A DNA stretch of 64,000 bases, taken from contig JBILYK010000007.1 in assembly GCA_044377735.1 (NCBI GenBank), positions 1 to 64,000 of the forward strand. The letters run 5' to 3'. The notes under the pieces are model-generated. The model was not told where the DNA came from and made no database searches. It saw only the letters and a program-made list of their open reading frames with translations. Position numbers and translations under genes: made by a program. Of this stretch, positions 42,235 through 51,289 are shown piece after piece; position 1 is the first letter of the stretch, and every line of letters starts with the position of its first letter. Source of the stretch: Tabrizicola_A sp044377735. GTDB taxonomy: Bacteria; Pseudomonadota; Alphaproteobacteria; Rhodobacterales; Rhodobacteraceae.

Positions 42235-44190
42235 ATGCCCAGTGACCTTTTGTCCGCCAAGGACCAAATCTACGACGCCAGCAGCATCGAGGTGTTGGAG
42301 CCGTTAGAGGCCGTCCGCCTGCGCCCCGGCATGTATATCGGCGGCATTGATGAGCGCGCCTATCACCACTTGGCAGCCGAGATTCTGGACAACTCGATGG
42401 ACGAGGCGGTGGCAGGCCATGCCAGCCGCATCGAGGTGGAGCTGAACGCCGATGGCAGCCTGACCATTCGCGACAACGGTCGCGGTATTCCGGTCGACCC
42501 GCATCCGAAATTCCCCGACAAATCGGCGCTTGAGGTGATTTTGTGCACGCTGCATTCCGGGGGCAAGTTCAACGGCAAGGCGTATGAAACCTCGGGCGGG
42601 TTGCATGGCGTGGGGTCTTCGGTCGTCAACGCGCTGTCGGATCTGATGGTGGTCGAGGTTGCCAAGAACAAAGAGCTGTTCCAGCAAAGCTTTTCGCGCG
42701 GTAAACCGCTGGCCCCGATTGAAAAGATCGGCGCGGCCCCGAACCGGCGCGGCACAACCGTGACCTTCCACCCCGACGCGCAAATTTTCGGCAGCCACCA
42801 GTTCAAGCCCAGCCGCCTGATGAAAATGGCGCGGTCCAAAGCCTATCTCTTTTCGGGCGTCGAGATTCGCTGGAAATCGCAGATCCCAGACGGCGATATG
42901 CCGATGGAGGCTACATTCCACTTCCCCGGCGGTCTGGCCGATTACCTGTCGGACACGTTGGAGAAAACCACCACCTACGCCGACCGCCCCTTTGCCGGCA
43001 AAGTCGGCTTTCAGGAAAAATTTGGCGTTCCCGGCAGTATCGAATGGGCGATCAACTGGTCGCCGGTGCGCGACGGGTTCATACAGTCCTACACCAACAC
43101 CGTCCCCACCCCCGAAGGCGGCACGCATGAGTTTGGCTTTTGGTCGGCGATCCTGAAGGGGATCAAGGCCTATGGTGAGCTGTCAAAGAACCGCAAGGCC
43201 GAGCTGATCACCCGCGATGACATGCTGACCGGCGGCTGTGCGCTGATCTCCGTTTTCATCCGTGAGCCGCAGTTTGTGGGCCAAACCAAGGACCGTCTGG
43301 CCACTGAGGAGGCCGCGAAATGGGTGGAAAACGCGGTGCGCGACCACTTTGACAACTGGCTGGTCAGTGATCCGAAATCCGCCGGCGCCATCATGGATTT
43401 TCTGGTGCTGCGCGCCGAGGAACGGCTGAAGCGCCGCCAAGAAAAGGAAACCCAGCGCAAGACGGCGACGAAAAAGCTGCGCCTGCCGGGCAAGCTTGCC
43501 GATTGCAGCGCCAAGAACCGCGAAGGGACCGAGCTGTTTCTGGTCGAGGGCGACTCGGCAGGCGGTTCCGCCAAAGCCGCCCGCAACCGCGAAACCCAAG
43601 CCCTTTTGCCCTTGCGCGGCAAGATTCTGAACGTGCTGGGGGCCGCGTCGAACAAGATCGGCGACAACGCCGAAATCCGCGACATCTGCGAGGCCCTGGG
43701 CGTGCAGATGGGCACCCGATTTAAAGTCGATGATCTGCGCTATGACAAGATCATCATCATGACCGACGCCGACGTCGACGGCGCCCATATTGCCGCGCTG
43801 CTGATGACCTTTTTCTTCACCCAGATGCGCCCGATGATCGACAAAGGCCACCTCTATCTGGCCTGCCCGCCGCTGTACCGCCTGACCCAAGGGGCCAAGC
43901 GGCTGTATGTGGCCGATGATGTGGAAAAAGAGATCTGGCTGAAGAAGGGCTTGGGCGGAAAGGGAAAAATCGACGTCCAGCGCTTTAAGGGCTTGGGCGA
44001 GATGGACGCCAAAGACCTGAAAGACACCACGATGAACCCCCTGACCCGCAAACTGATCCGCGTGTCGATCGACGATGATGAGCCGGGCATGACGGGGGAT
44101 TTGGTAGAGCGGTTGATGGGCAAAAAGCCGGAACTGCGGTTCCAGTATATTCAAGAGAACGCGAGGTTTGTGGAGGAGTTGGATGTTTGA
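42235..44190 (+). CDS. parE: DNA topoisomerase IV subunit B
   Basis: 651 aa. GHKL ATPase domain: EVLEPLEAVRLRPGMYIG, EILDNSMDEAVAG, DNGRGIPVDPH, GGLHGVGSSVVNALSD. Toprim: LFLVEGDSAGGSAK and MTDADVDGAHIAALLM. The C-terminus has RFKGLGEMDAKDL. With ParC it unlinks daughter chromosomes. The Toprim-region sequence and the early PHPKFPD insertion match ParE rather than GyrB. Confidence 0.96.
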   Translation: MPSDLLSAKDQIYDASSIEVLEPLEAVRLRPGMYIGGIDERAYHHLAAEILDNSMDEAVAGHASRIEVELNADGSLTIRDNGRGIPVDPHPKFPDKSALEVILCTLHSGGKFNGKAYETSGGLHGVGSSVVNALSDLMVVEVAKNKELFQQSFSRGKPLAPIEKIGAAPNRRGTTVTFHPDAQIFGSHQFKPSRLMKMARSKAYLFSGVEIRWKSQIPDGDMPMEATFHFPGGLADYLSDTLEKTTTYADRPFAGKVGFQEKFGVPGSIEWAINWSPVRDGFIQSYTNTVPTPEGGTHEFGFWSAILKGIKAYGELSKNRKAELITRDDMLTGGCALISVFIREPQFVGQTKDRLATEEAAKWVENAVRDHFDNWLVSDPKSAGAIMDFLVLRAEERLKRRQEKETQRKTATKKLRLPGKLADCSAKNREGTELFLVEGDSAGGSAKAARNRETQALLPLRGKILNVLGAASNKIGDNAEIRDICEALGVQMGTRFKVDDLRYDKIIIMTDADVDGAHIAALLMTFFFTQMRPMIDKGHLYLACPPLYRLTQGAKRLYVADDVEKEIWLKKGLGGKGKIDVQRFKGLGEMDAKDLKDTTMNPLTRKLIRVSIDDDEPGMTGDLVERLMGKKPELRFQYIQENARFVEELDV

Positions 44191-44200
44191 TGAGTAGGTG

Positions 44201-44845
44201 TCAGGCCACAGGGAAGGTATCTGGCCGACCGGCTGTCATCCAAGCAGACATCTCAGCAAGGCGTTCTGTTGTAGGCAACCTGAGCGCTTCTTTTTCGGTT
44301 AAGCCCTCCGATATCTTCTTTTCGACCATCCATCCCTGGAAAGTGATATAGTCCCCTTGAATCGCTGATGGCCCAGGCAAGGGCCGCCTGGCCTCGACGA
44401 CTAAGAAATTTCTGAGCTTTTCGATCACAAGCATGAAGTCATCTCTGTGGAAATCGACGTCGGCTCCGGCCAAATCTGACAAGCACCGCTTCAGGTCGTA
44501 TGGGTTCTTCTCGAAAATTATAAACTTCTTGTCGCTAGTTGCCGAGTTTGGCACCCGGCGAAAGCCAAGGTCTAGGCCTAACTCAAATGGCATGTTCATT
44601 CGAAAGCTCTCGCCTTTTTTTGATGCGGTAGAAAGGCTCAGGTCGTGAATCGAGAACTTACACGCTCCGATAAGTTCAACTATTTTGTCTAACCTGTTCT
44701 CGCTGGCCTCAAGGCGCTCTGTGGCGAGGCGAGGTGTCAACCCCGCACGAACCACGCAAAAGATCATGGCTTCCAAGAGTGGTCCAAAGGCTGCATCGAA
44801 TGGGCAGTTTATGAAAACGTTCTTCTCAAATGGAGTTTCAGGCAT
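44201..44845 (-). CDS. TIR/deoxyribosyltransferase-like putative defence effector
   Basis: 214 aa. The N-terminal 110 residues fit a TIR- or nucleoside-deoxyribosyltransferase-like Rossmann fold: FEKNVFINCPFDAAFGPLLEAMIFCVVRAGLTPRLA, a middle ENRLDKIVELIGACKFSIHDLS and the loop FRMNMPFELGLDLGF with a conserved Glu. I have seen this kind of sequence as an orphan gene in defence islands. The rest (SDLAGADVDFHRDD, GWMVEKKISEGLTEKE) is unassigned. Codon use and base composition are distinctly less GC-rich than parE. It starts 2 bp after the DUF2188 stop. Confidence 0.6.
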   Translation of the reverse strand: MPETPFEKNVFINCPFDAAFGPLLEAMIFCVVRAGLTPRLATERLEASENRLDKIVELIGACKFSIHDLSLSTASKKGESFRMNMPFELGLDLGFRRVPNSATSDKKFIIFEKNPYDLKRCLSDLAGADVDFHRDDFMLVIEKLRNFLVVEARRPLPGPSAIQGDYITFQGWMVEKKISEGLTEKEALRLPTTERLAEMSAWMTAGRPDTFPVA

Positions 44846-44847
44846 TT

Positions 44848-45069
44848 TCAGCCTTTAGCTGGGAACGGATCTTTGCCATGGATCCTTTTCTCAATCCGGC
44901 CATCCTTACCGTGCACGTAGAGCTCAGTTCCTTGGTTCTTGGCAAGCTCTTTGCCTTTGGCAATCGCTTCATTCCGGGTTGCATAGACACGAGATGCACG
45001 CTCGGAGCCAGCCTTACGTACAGCCCACTTTCCGCCATTAGGAACTACGTGCTGACCTTTGGTGGGCAT
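44848..45069 (-). CDS. DUF2188 domain protein
   Basis: 73 aa: MPTKGQHVVPNGGKWAVRKAGSERASRVYATRNEAIAKGKELAKNQGTELYVHGKDGRI. This is the full DUF2188 domain, a small beta-alpha-beta fold of unknown function. AAGGAG stands 8 bases upstream of ATG 45069. It is transcribed before, and nearly abuts, the TIR-like gene, forming a two-gene cassette. Could be an antitoxin-like partner or simply a co-transferred gene. Confidence 0.82.
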   Translation of the reverse strand: MPTKGQHVVPNGGKWAVRKAGSERASRVYATRNEAIAKGKELAKNQGTELYVHGKDGRIEKRIHGKDPFPAKG

Positions 45070-45179
45070 CGTGAAAACTCCTTTATCATATCTGATCAAC
45101 ATAAACTCACGGTCAAGAAAATCCAAGAGATAAGCCAGCCGCAGAATGCGGATTCATCGCACACCCAACCACAGGGCCG

Positions 45180-45232
45180 GGCCCGCCCGGGGGGAGGGCG
45201 GGCCATGCCATTGGTTTCTTGAACCAATGGCA
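45180..45232. repeat. Paired inverted repeats beside the DUF2188/TIR cassette
   Basis: GGCCCGCCC-N7-GGGCGGGCC (45180-45204) is followed by TGCCATTGGTT-TCTTG-AACCAATGGCA (45206-45232). The second stem uses the same CCATTGGT/ACCAATGG core as elements A and B. The remainder of 45070-45456 contains no gene I can support. Confidence 0.75.
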
Positions 45233-45456
45233 AACCCGGCGGGCTTCGCCCTTGATTCCGGGCAAGGGGCGCAGGCTTAACCGTTGTCGCGAACTCCAAG
45301 TGACCAACGCAACCCGCGCGGCGCTTGCCTTCCCCTGCCCGAACCCCCATCTTGACCCTACAGGCTCCGCCCGCAAACCCAGCGGTCCGCCCCTGATGTC
45401 TTGCGTGCCCGCCCGGCACCCTTGGCAGCTTTCCCGGCACAGACAGGAAGCGCGAC

Positions 45457-45588
45457 ATGTCCAAGGAAAAGAACAAAGGCAACAAAGAAGCCAAGAAGCC
45501 AAAGAAAGAGACCCCCAAGGTCTTGGCCACGGCGAATTCTGGCCAAGCCAAGGATGGCACCACCATCGCAGGCAAGAAGATCAAATAG
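45457..45588 (+). CDS. Very basic 43-aa protein
   Basis: MSKEKNKGNKEAKKPKKET then PKVLATANSGQAKDGTTIAGKKIK. AGGAAG lies 5 bases upstream. Lys-rich small proteins of this form are common in alphaproteobacteria and are annotated only as hypothetical. The clean ribosome-binding site and the non-random composition support translation. Confidence 0.65.
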   Translation: MSKEKNKGNKEAKKPKKETPKVLATANSGQAKDGTTIAGKKIK

Positions 45589-45701
45589 CCTGCACGCGGC
45601 CAGCCCCCCATGCGCGGCTTTTCGCGCCCCTTGTGACCTGCGATCTTTCCGCCCCGGCTTGGCCCATGGTATGACCTCGCATGCGGTCAACTGGGGGCGG
45701 G

Positions 45702-46355
45702 ATGCGGGCGGTTTGGGCAGGTATGGCGGGTCTTGCGGCGCTTGGGGCACTTCAGCCTGCCCACGCCCATCCCCATATCTTCATTGATGCCGCCCTTGAG
45801 GTGGTCTTTGCCGCCGATGGCCGCGCCGAGGGTGTGCGGGTGCGGTGGAGCTATGACGAGTTCTTCTCATTGACCCTTGTCGCCGAACGCGGGCTGGACC
45901 CCGATTTTGACGGCGTGCTGACGCCCGAGGAACTGGTGCAGATGAGCGGGTTTGATATGGGTTGGCAGCCAGAGTTTCAGGGCGATACTTATGCGCTGTT
46001 GGGCGACTCGCCGCTTGCACTCTCGCGCCCGACGGATTGGACCGTGGCCTATGAGGGCGGCAAGCTGATCTCGACCCATTATCGCCGCTTTGAGGTACCG
46101 GTGGATCTGGGAGCGGAGCCGCTTTTGGTGCAGTCTTATGATCCGGGTTTTTACACTGCCTATGCGGTGGTGGATGCCACCGTCACGGGCCGCGACGATT
46201 GCACCGTTGATGTTTATGAACCCGACCGCGAGACGGCTGACCAGATCCTGCAAGAGGCTTTGGCCGAATTTGCGGGAGATGAGGCGGCCGAGGCGGATTT
46301 CCCGGCCGTGGGGGCCGCCTATGCCGAGGAGGCGCGGGTCAGCTGTGGTGGGTAA
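45702..46355 (+). CDS. DUF1007 family periplasmic protein
   Basis: 217 aa with signal peptide (AVWAGMAGLAALGALQPAHAHPH). DUF1007 shows AHPHIFIDAALEVVFAADGRAEGVRVRWSYDEFFSLTLV. His/Asp clusters could bind divalent metal. The nickel/cobalt exporter gene follows 1 bp later, so the two are coupled. ATG 45702 is used because it begins the signal peptide; ATG 45681 would add six residues. Confidence 0.85.
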   Translation: MRAVWAGMAGLAALGALQPAHAHPHIFIDAALEVVFAADGRAEGVRVRWSYDEFFSLTLVAERGLDPDFDGVLTPEELVQMSGFDMGWQPEFQGDTYALLGDSPLALSRPTDWTVAYEGGKLISTHYRRFEVPVDLGAEPLLVQSYDPGFYTAYAVVDATVTGRDDCTVDVYEPDRETADQILQEALAEFAGDEAAEADFPAVGAAYAEEARVSCGG

Positions 46356-46356
46356 C

Positions 46357-47298
46357 ATGTTGCGGGTGGTGATGGTGGCGGGGGCGGTGCTGGCCGTGGC
46401 CTTGGGGTTTGTGTGGCTGCTGGGTGGGTTGGACCCCGTGCAGGCTTGGGTGTTGGAGCAGCAACGGCAGGTGCAAAACGCGCTTGCGGGGGCGGTGCGG
46501 GCGATCAAGGGCGGGCAGCCGGGGGCGGTTTTGGGCCTGTTGTCGGTGTGCTTTGCTTATGGGTTTCTGCATGCCGCCGGGCCGGGGCATGGCAAGTTGG
46601 TGATCGGTGGCTATGGCATGGCGCGGCGGGTGCCCTTCGTGCGGCTCGCCGGGGTGGCGCTGGCCTCGTCGCTGGCGCAGGCCGCGGTGGCGGTGGGGTT
46701 GGTTTATGCGGTGGTGGCGCTGTTGGGGCTTGGGCGTTCTCAGGCCGAAGGGCTGGCCGAAGAGGTGATGGCCCCTTTGGGAACGCTGATGGTGATCGGG
46801 GTTGGGTTGTGGCTTGTCTGGCGCGGGGTGGCAGGTCTGCGGGCGCAAGGGGTGCGGTCGAGCGGGTCGCATGACCCTCAACACCACGCCCATGATGACC
46901 ACCATGACCATGCGCCCCACAGCTACGGCGCGGTCTGTGACACCTGCGGCCATGCCCATGGTCCGACGGTGGATGAGGTGCAGCACCTGACCGGCTGGCG
47001 CGCCACGGTGGCCCTTGTGGCAGGAATCGCGATGCGTCCCTGTTCGGGGGCCTTGTTCCTGTTGATCCTGACATGGCAACTTGGCATCGCCAGCGCAGGG
47101 ATCATCGGCACATTCGCCATGGGGCTGGGCACGGCCATGGTGACCATTGGTGTCGCTGCCATGGCGGTTTGGGCGCGTGAGGGCGCGTTGGCCAGCCTGC
47201 CCGGACAGGGTGCCGCGCGCTTTTTGCCGTGGTTCGAGATCATCGCGGGCTTGGTGGTTGCCGTGGCGGCCCTGTCGCTGTTGACTGCAGCGCTTTAG
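46357..47298 (+). CDS. NicO-type nickel/cobalt transporter (RcnA-like)
   Basis: 313 aa with about seven membrane helices. Conserved metal motif HAAGPGHGKLVIGGY in helix two. The cytosolic loop is rich in metal ligands: SHDPQHHAHDDHHDHAPHSYGAVCDTCGHAHGP. The later helix has GIAMRPCSGALFLL. Members export Ni(II) or Co(II). Works with the DUF1007 protein encoded directly upstream. The ATG at 46357 has GGTGGG 6 bases upstream. Confidence 0.9.
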   Translation: MLRVVMVAGAVLAVALGFVWLLGGLDPVQAWVLEQQRQVQNALAGAVRAIKGGQPGAVLGLLSVCFAYGFLHAAGPGHGKLVIGGYGMARRVPFVRLAGVALASSLAQAAVAVGLVYAVVALLGLGRSQAEGLAEEVMAPLGTLMVIGVGLWLVWRGVAGLRAQGVRSSGSHDPQHHAHDDHHDHAPHSYGAVCDTCGHAHGPTVDEVQHLTGWRATVALVAGIAMRPCSGALFLLILTWQLGIASAGIIGTFAMGLGTAMVTIGVAAMAVWAREGALASLPGQGAARFLPWFEIIAGLVVAVAALSLLTAAL

Positions 47299-47368
47299 CC
47301 TTCAACGCGGGCCATCCCCGCCGTGCAGGGTGCTTGCCGGGGGGCGGTTCTGCCGATAGATCAGGCAG

Positions 47369-48721
47369 ATGCACAAGCTTTCCCCTTATCTGTTTCATGC
47401 CCGCGCCACCCTTGCCTTGGGCCTGCCCTTGATCGGCAGCCATGTGGCGCAGTTCGTCCTGCATTTGACCGACACGGTCATGCTGGGCTGGTATGGGGTT
47501 CTGCCCTTGGCAGCCGGGGTCTTGGGCGCGTCCAGCTTTTTCACGATTTTCGTTCTTGGGTCGGGTTTTGCCAAGGCGGTGATGCCGATGGTCGCCTCGG
47601 CCAATTCTCAAGGTGACGAGCGGCAGGTGCGCCGGGTGGCCCGGATGGGGCTGTGGCTGTCAATCCTGTTCTCGGTCTTGACCTATCCGGTATTCTGGTG
47701 GTCTGGCTCCATCCTCTTGGCCTTGGGCCAGGAAGAAGAGGTCTCGGCGCTGGTGCAGCAATACTTGCGGATTGCCGGGCTTGGCATGTGTCCCGCACTT
47801 TTGGTGATGGTGCTGAAAAGCTATCTCTCGGCACTGGAGCGCACCCAGGTCGTACTGTGGGTCACGGTGGCGGCGGTGCCGTTGAATGTGCTGCTGAACT
47901 GGGCCTTGATCTTTGGTAATCTGGGCGCGCCCGAGTTGGGGGTGGCGGGCTCTGCCATTGCGACCGTGGCGGTGCAGATCGTTTCGCTGGGGCTGATTGT
48001 GCTCTATGCGGCCCTTTTGCCCGCACTGAAGAAGTATAGCCTGTTCCAACGCTTTTGGCGGCCCGATTGGCCAGGGTTCTGGGCGGTATTCCGGTTGGGT
48101 TGGCCTATGGGCCTGACAGGGCTGGCCGAAAGCGGTTTGTTCCAAGCCTCGGCGCTGATGATGGGCTGGATTGGCACGACCGAGCTCGCCGCCCATGGCA
48201 TTGCGCTGGAGATCACCGCGCTCGCCTTCATGGTGCATGTTGGCCTGTCAAACGCGGTCACGGTGCGCGGTGGGCAGGCCTATGGCGCGGCGGATTGGAT
48301 CGCCTTGCGCCAAGGTGCCTTGACCGGTATCGCGCTGTCGTTCGGCATGGCGTTGCTAACGGTCTGCCTGTTCCTTTTGGCTCCCAAGGCGCTGATCTGG
48401 CCGTTCTTGAACCCCGACGATCCGGCCAGTGCCACGATCATCGTGACGGGAACCGCCCTTTTGGCCTGTGCGGCGCTGTTTCAACTGGCCGATGGCATGC
48501 AGGTTATGGCGCTGGGGCTGTTGGCAGGCGTGCAGGATACCAAGGTGCCGATGGTGCTGGCCTCGGTCAGCTATTGGCTGATCGGTATTCCTGCCAGCTA
48601 TGCGCTGGCCTTCCCCTTGGGGTTTGGCCCAGTTGGGTTGTGGCTGGGGCTGGTGGTGGGCCTCGCGATGGCGGCGATCAGCTTGATGGCACGGTTCTGG
48701 CTGCGGCTGCCAAAGGCATAG
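47369..48721 (+). CDS. MATE family efflux transporter
   Basis: 450 aa, 12 membrane helices. Two homologous halves: GLPLIGSHVAQFVLHLTDTVMLGWYG near the start and GWPMGLTGLAESGLFQASALMMGWIG in the second half. NorM/DinF-type Na+ or H+ antiport of drugs or small organics. Single gene, 70 bp after the metal exporter. Confidence 0.93.
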   Translation: MHKLSPYLFHARATLALGLPLIGSHVAQFVLHLTDTVMLGWYGVLPLAAGVLGASSFFTIFVLGSGFAKAVMPMVASANSQGDERQVRRVARMGLWLSILFSVLTYPVFWWSGSILLALGQEEEVSALVQQYLRIAGLGMCPALLVMVLKSYLSALERTQVVLWVTVAAVPLNVLLNWALIFGNLGAPELGVAGSAIATVAVQIVSLGLIVLYAALLPALKKYSLFQRFWRPDWPGFWAVFRLGWPMGLTGLAESGLFQASALMMGWIGTTELAAHGIALEITALAFMVHVGLSNAVTVRGGQAYGAADWIALRQGALTGIALSFGMALLTVCLFLLAPKALIWPFLNPDDPASATIIVTGTALLACAALFQLADGMQVMALGLLAGVQDTKVPMVLASVSYWLIGIPASYALAFPLGFGPVGLWLGLVVGLAMAAISLMARFWLRLPKA

Positions 48722-48728
48722 GGGTGGC

Positions 48729-49142
48729 CTACTCCGCCGCTTCGTCCTTCATCAACCGATCCGCCTTCTTGCGGATCAAGACACTGCGCAGGTCGTGCAT
48801 GGCCATCAGCAAGGGGTCAGTGACCGCCTCAAGCTGGTCTTCGCTGGCCTTGGACTGCGCCCATTGCGTGGTCAGGTTCATATGATCAATGGCGCGCAGG
48901 ATGTCGTCGACATCGCGCGCGGCCAGAACGGCCTGCCGTTCGGCGATCCATGCCTCGATCAGGGCGATCTCATCGGGGCTTAGGGCGCGGTCGCCGTGGG
49001 GTTTGATCTTGCCGTTGTTGATGTTGACGGTGGCAATCTCTTCCATGTCGATACGGCGCTGGCGGTTTTCGGTATCAACCCGAAACACCACCGCGCCGTT
49101 TTCGCGCACCCGAAAATAATAGTCTGGCAAATCGCCTGACAT
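48729..49142 (-). CDS. Uncharacterised 137-aa Rhodobacterales protein
   Basis: Starts MSGDLPDYYFRVRENGAVVFRVDTENRQRRIDMEEIATVNINNGKIKPHGDRALS. It is soluble and helical in the second half (ILRAIDHMNLTTQWAQ). I recall this sequence only as an unnamed conserved protein of the order. It lies 8 bp past the aspC stop on the same strand, so it is probably co-transcribed with it. Confidence 0.7.
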   Translation of the reverse strand: MSGDLPDYYFRVRENGAVVFRVDTENRQRRIDMEEIATVNINNGKIKPHGDRALSPDEIALIEAWIAERQAVLAARDVDDILRAIDHMNLTTQWAQSKASEDQLEAVTDPLLMAMHDLRSVLIRKKADRLMKDEAAE

Positions 49143-49150
49143 GTCGCCCC

Positions 49151-50353
49151 TTATTTCAAGCCCGCACAAAAGGTCTGGATGCGCTCGCACGCATCTTTCA
49201 ATACAATATCGGCGGTAGCGTAGCTGACGCGGAAGTTCGGCGAAAGCCCAAAGGCTGCACCAAACACCACCGCAACCCCGGTTTCTTCCAAAAGAGCGCT
49301 GGCAAAGGCCTCGTCATCGGTGATCTTGGTGCCGCCTGCCGAGGTTTTGCCGATGCAGCCCGAAATATCGGGATAGACGTAAAACGCACCTTCGGGTTTC
49401 GGGCAGGTCACGCCCTGGGCGGCGTTCAGCATGGTAACCACCAGATCGCGGCGGCGTTGGAAAAGCTTGCGGTTGGGCGCAAGGAAGTCTTGTGGTCCGG
49501 TCAGCGCCTCCAGCGCCGCATATTGTGACACCGACGAGGGGTTTGAGGTGGACTGCGACTGGATCGTGCCCATCGCCTTGATCAGATGCACCGGGCCGCC
49601 CGCATAGCCGATGCGCCAGCCGGTCATGGCGTAAGACTTCGACACGCCGTTGCAGGTGAGGGTGCGGTCATAAAGACCAGGCTCAATCTGTGCAGGCGTG
49701 GTGAATTCGAAATCGTCGAACACCAGATGCTCATACATGTCGTCCGACATGATCCAGACATGGGGGTGCCGCATCAGCACATCAGTCAGTGCCTTCAACT
49801 CGGCCCGCGTATAGCCCGCCCCGGTGGGGTTTGAGGGTGAGTTGAAGATGAACCATTTGGTTTTGGGCGTAATAGCGGCTTCAAGCTGCGCCGGGGTCAG
49901 TTTGAAGTCATTCTCAATGCCACATTCCACCGCCACTGGCGTGCCGCCAGCGAGCAGCACCATATCAGGGTAAGACACCCAATAGGGCGCAGGGATGATA
50001 ACCTCATCCCCGGGGTTACAGGTGGCCATCAGTGCGTTGTACAAAATCTGCTTGCCACCAGTGCCGACGGTGATTTGGTTCGGCGCATATTTCAGACCGT
50101 TTTCGCGTTCAAACTTGACGCAGATCGCCTTTTTCAACTCGGGGATACCGTCCACCGGGGTATAGCGCGTCTTGCCCTCATCAATCGCGCGCTTGGCCGC
50201 CGCACGGATGTTTTCCGGCGTGTCAAAGTCCGGCTCGCCCGCGCCCAGACCGATGATGTCGCGCCCCTGTGCTTTCAACTCGGCCGCCTTGGTGGTGACG
50301 GCGATGGTGGGCGAGGGTTTGACACGGGCGAGGGTATCGGACAGGAAGGCCAT
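49151..50353 (-). CDS. aspC: Pyridoxal-phosphate aminotransferase, aspartate type
   Basis: 400 aa, class I/II aminotransferase, subgroup Ib. PLP lysine in NGVSKSYAMTGWRIGYAGG. Other marks: IGLGAGEPDFDTPENI, FNSPSNPTG and the C-terminal GAAFGLSPNFRVSYA. Transfers amino groups between aspartate and 2-oxoglutarate, and in some alphaproteobacteria also uses prephenate. Confidence 0.94.
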   Translation of the reverse strand: MAFLSDTLARVKPSPTIAVTTKAAELKAQGRDIIGLGAGEPDFDTPENIRAAAKRAIDEGKTRYTPVDGIPELKKAICVKFERENGLKYAPNQITVGTGGKQILYNALMATCNPGDEVIIPAPYWVSYPDMVLLAGGTPVAVECGIENDFKLTPAQLEAAITPKTKWFIFNSPSNPTGAGYTRAELKALTDVLMRHPHVWIMSDDMYEHLVFDDFEFTTPAQIEPGLYDRTLTCNGVSKSYAMTGWRIGYAGGPVHLIKAMGTIQSQSTSNPSSVSQYAALEALTGPQDFLAPNRKLFQRRRDLVVTMLNAAQGVTCPKPEGAFYVYPDISGCIGKTSAGGTKITDDEAFASALLEETGVAVVFGAAFGLSPNFRVSYATADIVLKDACERIQTFCAGLK

Positions 50354-50426
50354 GAGCGGGCTCCGGGGCTGAAGGGTTCGGCGCTGTCATAGGCTTGGGA
50401 CAGATTTGGTGCAAGCGGGGTTGGGT

Positions 50427-50693
50427 ATGGAAACGGCTGAGGCACGGCTAAAGCGCATGGGCATGCGGTCATGGCGGCGCGGCACGAAAGAAATGGATCT
50501 GGTGCTGGGTCCCTATGCCGATGCCCATCTTGGCGCGATGGATGAGACAACGCTGGCGCTTTATGATCGGCTTTTGAATGAAAACGATCAGGATCTTTTG
50601 CCCTGGGTTTTGGGCCAACGCCCTGCGCCTGAGGCGTTTTCCGAGCTGCTTGCCAAGATCGGTGCCTTTGCCCGAGCCCGTTTGGGGCGCTGA
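50427..50693 (+). CDS. sdhE: FAD assembly factor SdhE
   Basis: 88 aa. RKMGMRSWRRGTKEMDLVLGPYADAH is the flavinylation-factor signature (RRG[TM]KEMD). Helps insert covalent FAD into the succinate dehydrogenase flavoprotein. The ATG at 50427 is used; upstream in-frame codons are TTG/GTG only. Divergent from aspC. Confidence 0.93.
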   Translation: METAEARLKRMGMRSWRRGTKEMDLVLGPYADAHLGAMDETTLALYDRLLNENDQDLLPWVLGQRPAPEAFSELLAKIGAFARARLGR

Positions 50694-50791
50694 TATTTCC
50701 TGAAAACTCGCGAAGAAACCTGTTTTAGTTTACGTTATGTTTGCGTTTTGTGCGCAGTCTTCCCTAAATTCATTTGGATTTGGAGACAGAC

Positions 50792-51289
50792 ATGTCAATT
50801 CACTCCCCAGTTCTGGATGGCACGCAAAAGGCCATGATGGTGGGCTATCTGGACAATTTGGCGCTGGTGGAGCGGCTTCACAGGCTTCTCTTGGATGTCA
50901 TCAAGGATGAGTTTGAGCGGCTCGGGATCTTGGAAATCAACTCGGTTCAGGCGCTGTTGCTGTTCAACATCGGTGAGAATGAGGTGACCGCAGGCGAGTT
51001 GAAATCACGCGGTTATTATCAGGGCTCGAACGTGTCCTATAACCTGAAAAAGCTGGTAGAATTGGGCTATATGCACCACCAGCGCAGTGAGATTGATCGC
51101 AGGTCAGTGCGGGTGCGGTTGACCGAAAAAGGCCGCCGGGTGCGGGCGCAACTGTCCGATCTTTTCGCCCGCCACGCCGAAGGCTTGGTCAAACGCGGGC
51201 TGGTCGATGCCGCGGGCATGGACCAGATGAACACAGCGCTAAAGCGGATTGAACGCTATTGGACCGAACAGATCCGCTATATCTACTGA
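50792..51289 (+). CDS. MarR-family regulator, LdtR-like
   Basis: 165 aa. The winged helix is NSVQALLLFNIGENEVTAGELKSRGYYQGSNVSYNLKKLVELGYMHHQRSEIDRRSVRVRLTEKGRRV. This matches my memory of LdtR of Liberibacter and Sinorhizobium, which controls an L,D-transpeptidase gene. GGAG lies 8 bases before ATG 50792. An L,D-transpeptidase gene in this window (19322) may be in its regulon, but no shared site was identified. Confidence 0.85.
   Translation: MSIHSPVLDGTQKAMMVGYLDNLALVERLHRLLLDVIKDEFERLGILEINSVQALLLFNIGENEVTAGELKSRGYYQGSNVSYNLKKLVELGYMHHQRSEIDRRSVRVRLTEKGRRVRAQLSDLFARHAEGLVKRGLVDAAGMDQMNTALKRIERYWTEQIRYIY

Noticed and set aside
45457..45588. Lys-rich 43-aa protein as an antitoxin or histone-like protein
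   Set aside because: Basic composition alone does not support either; kept as hypothetical.
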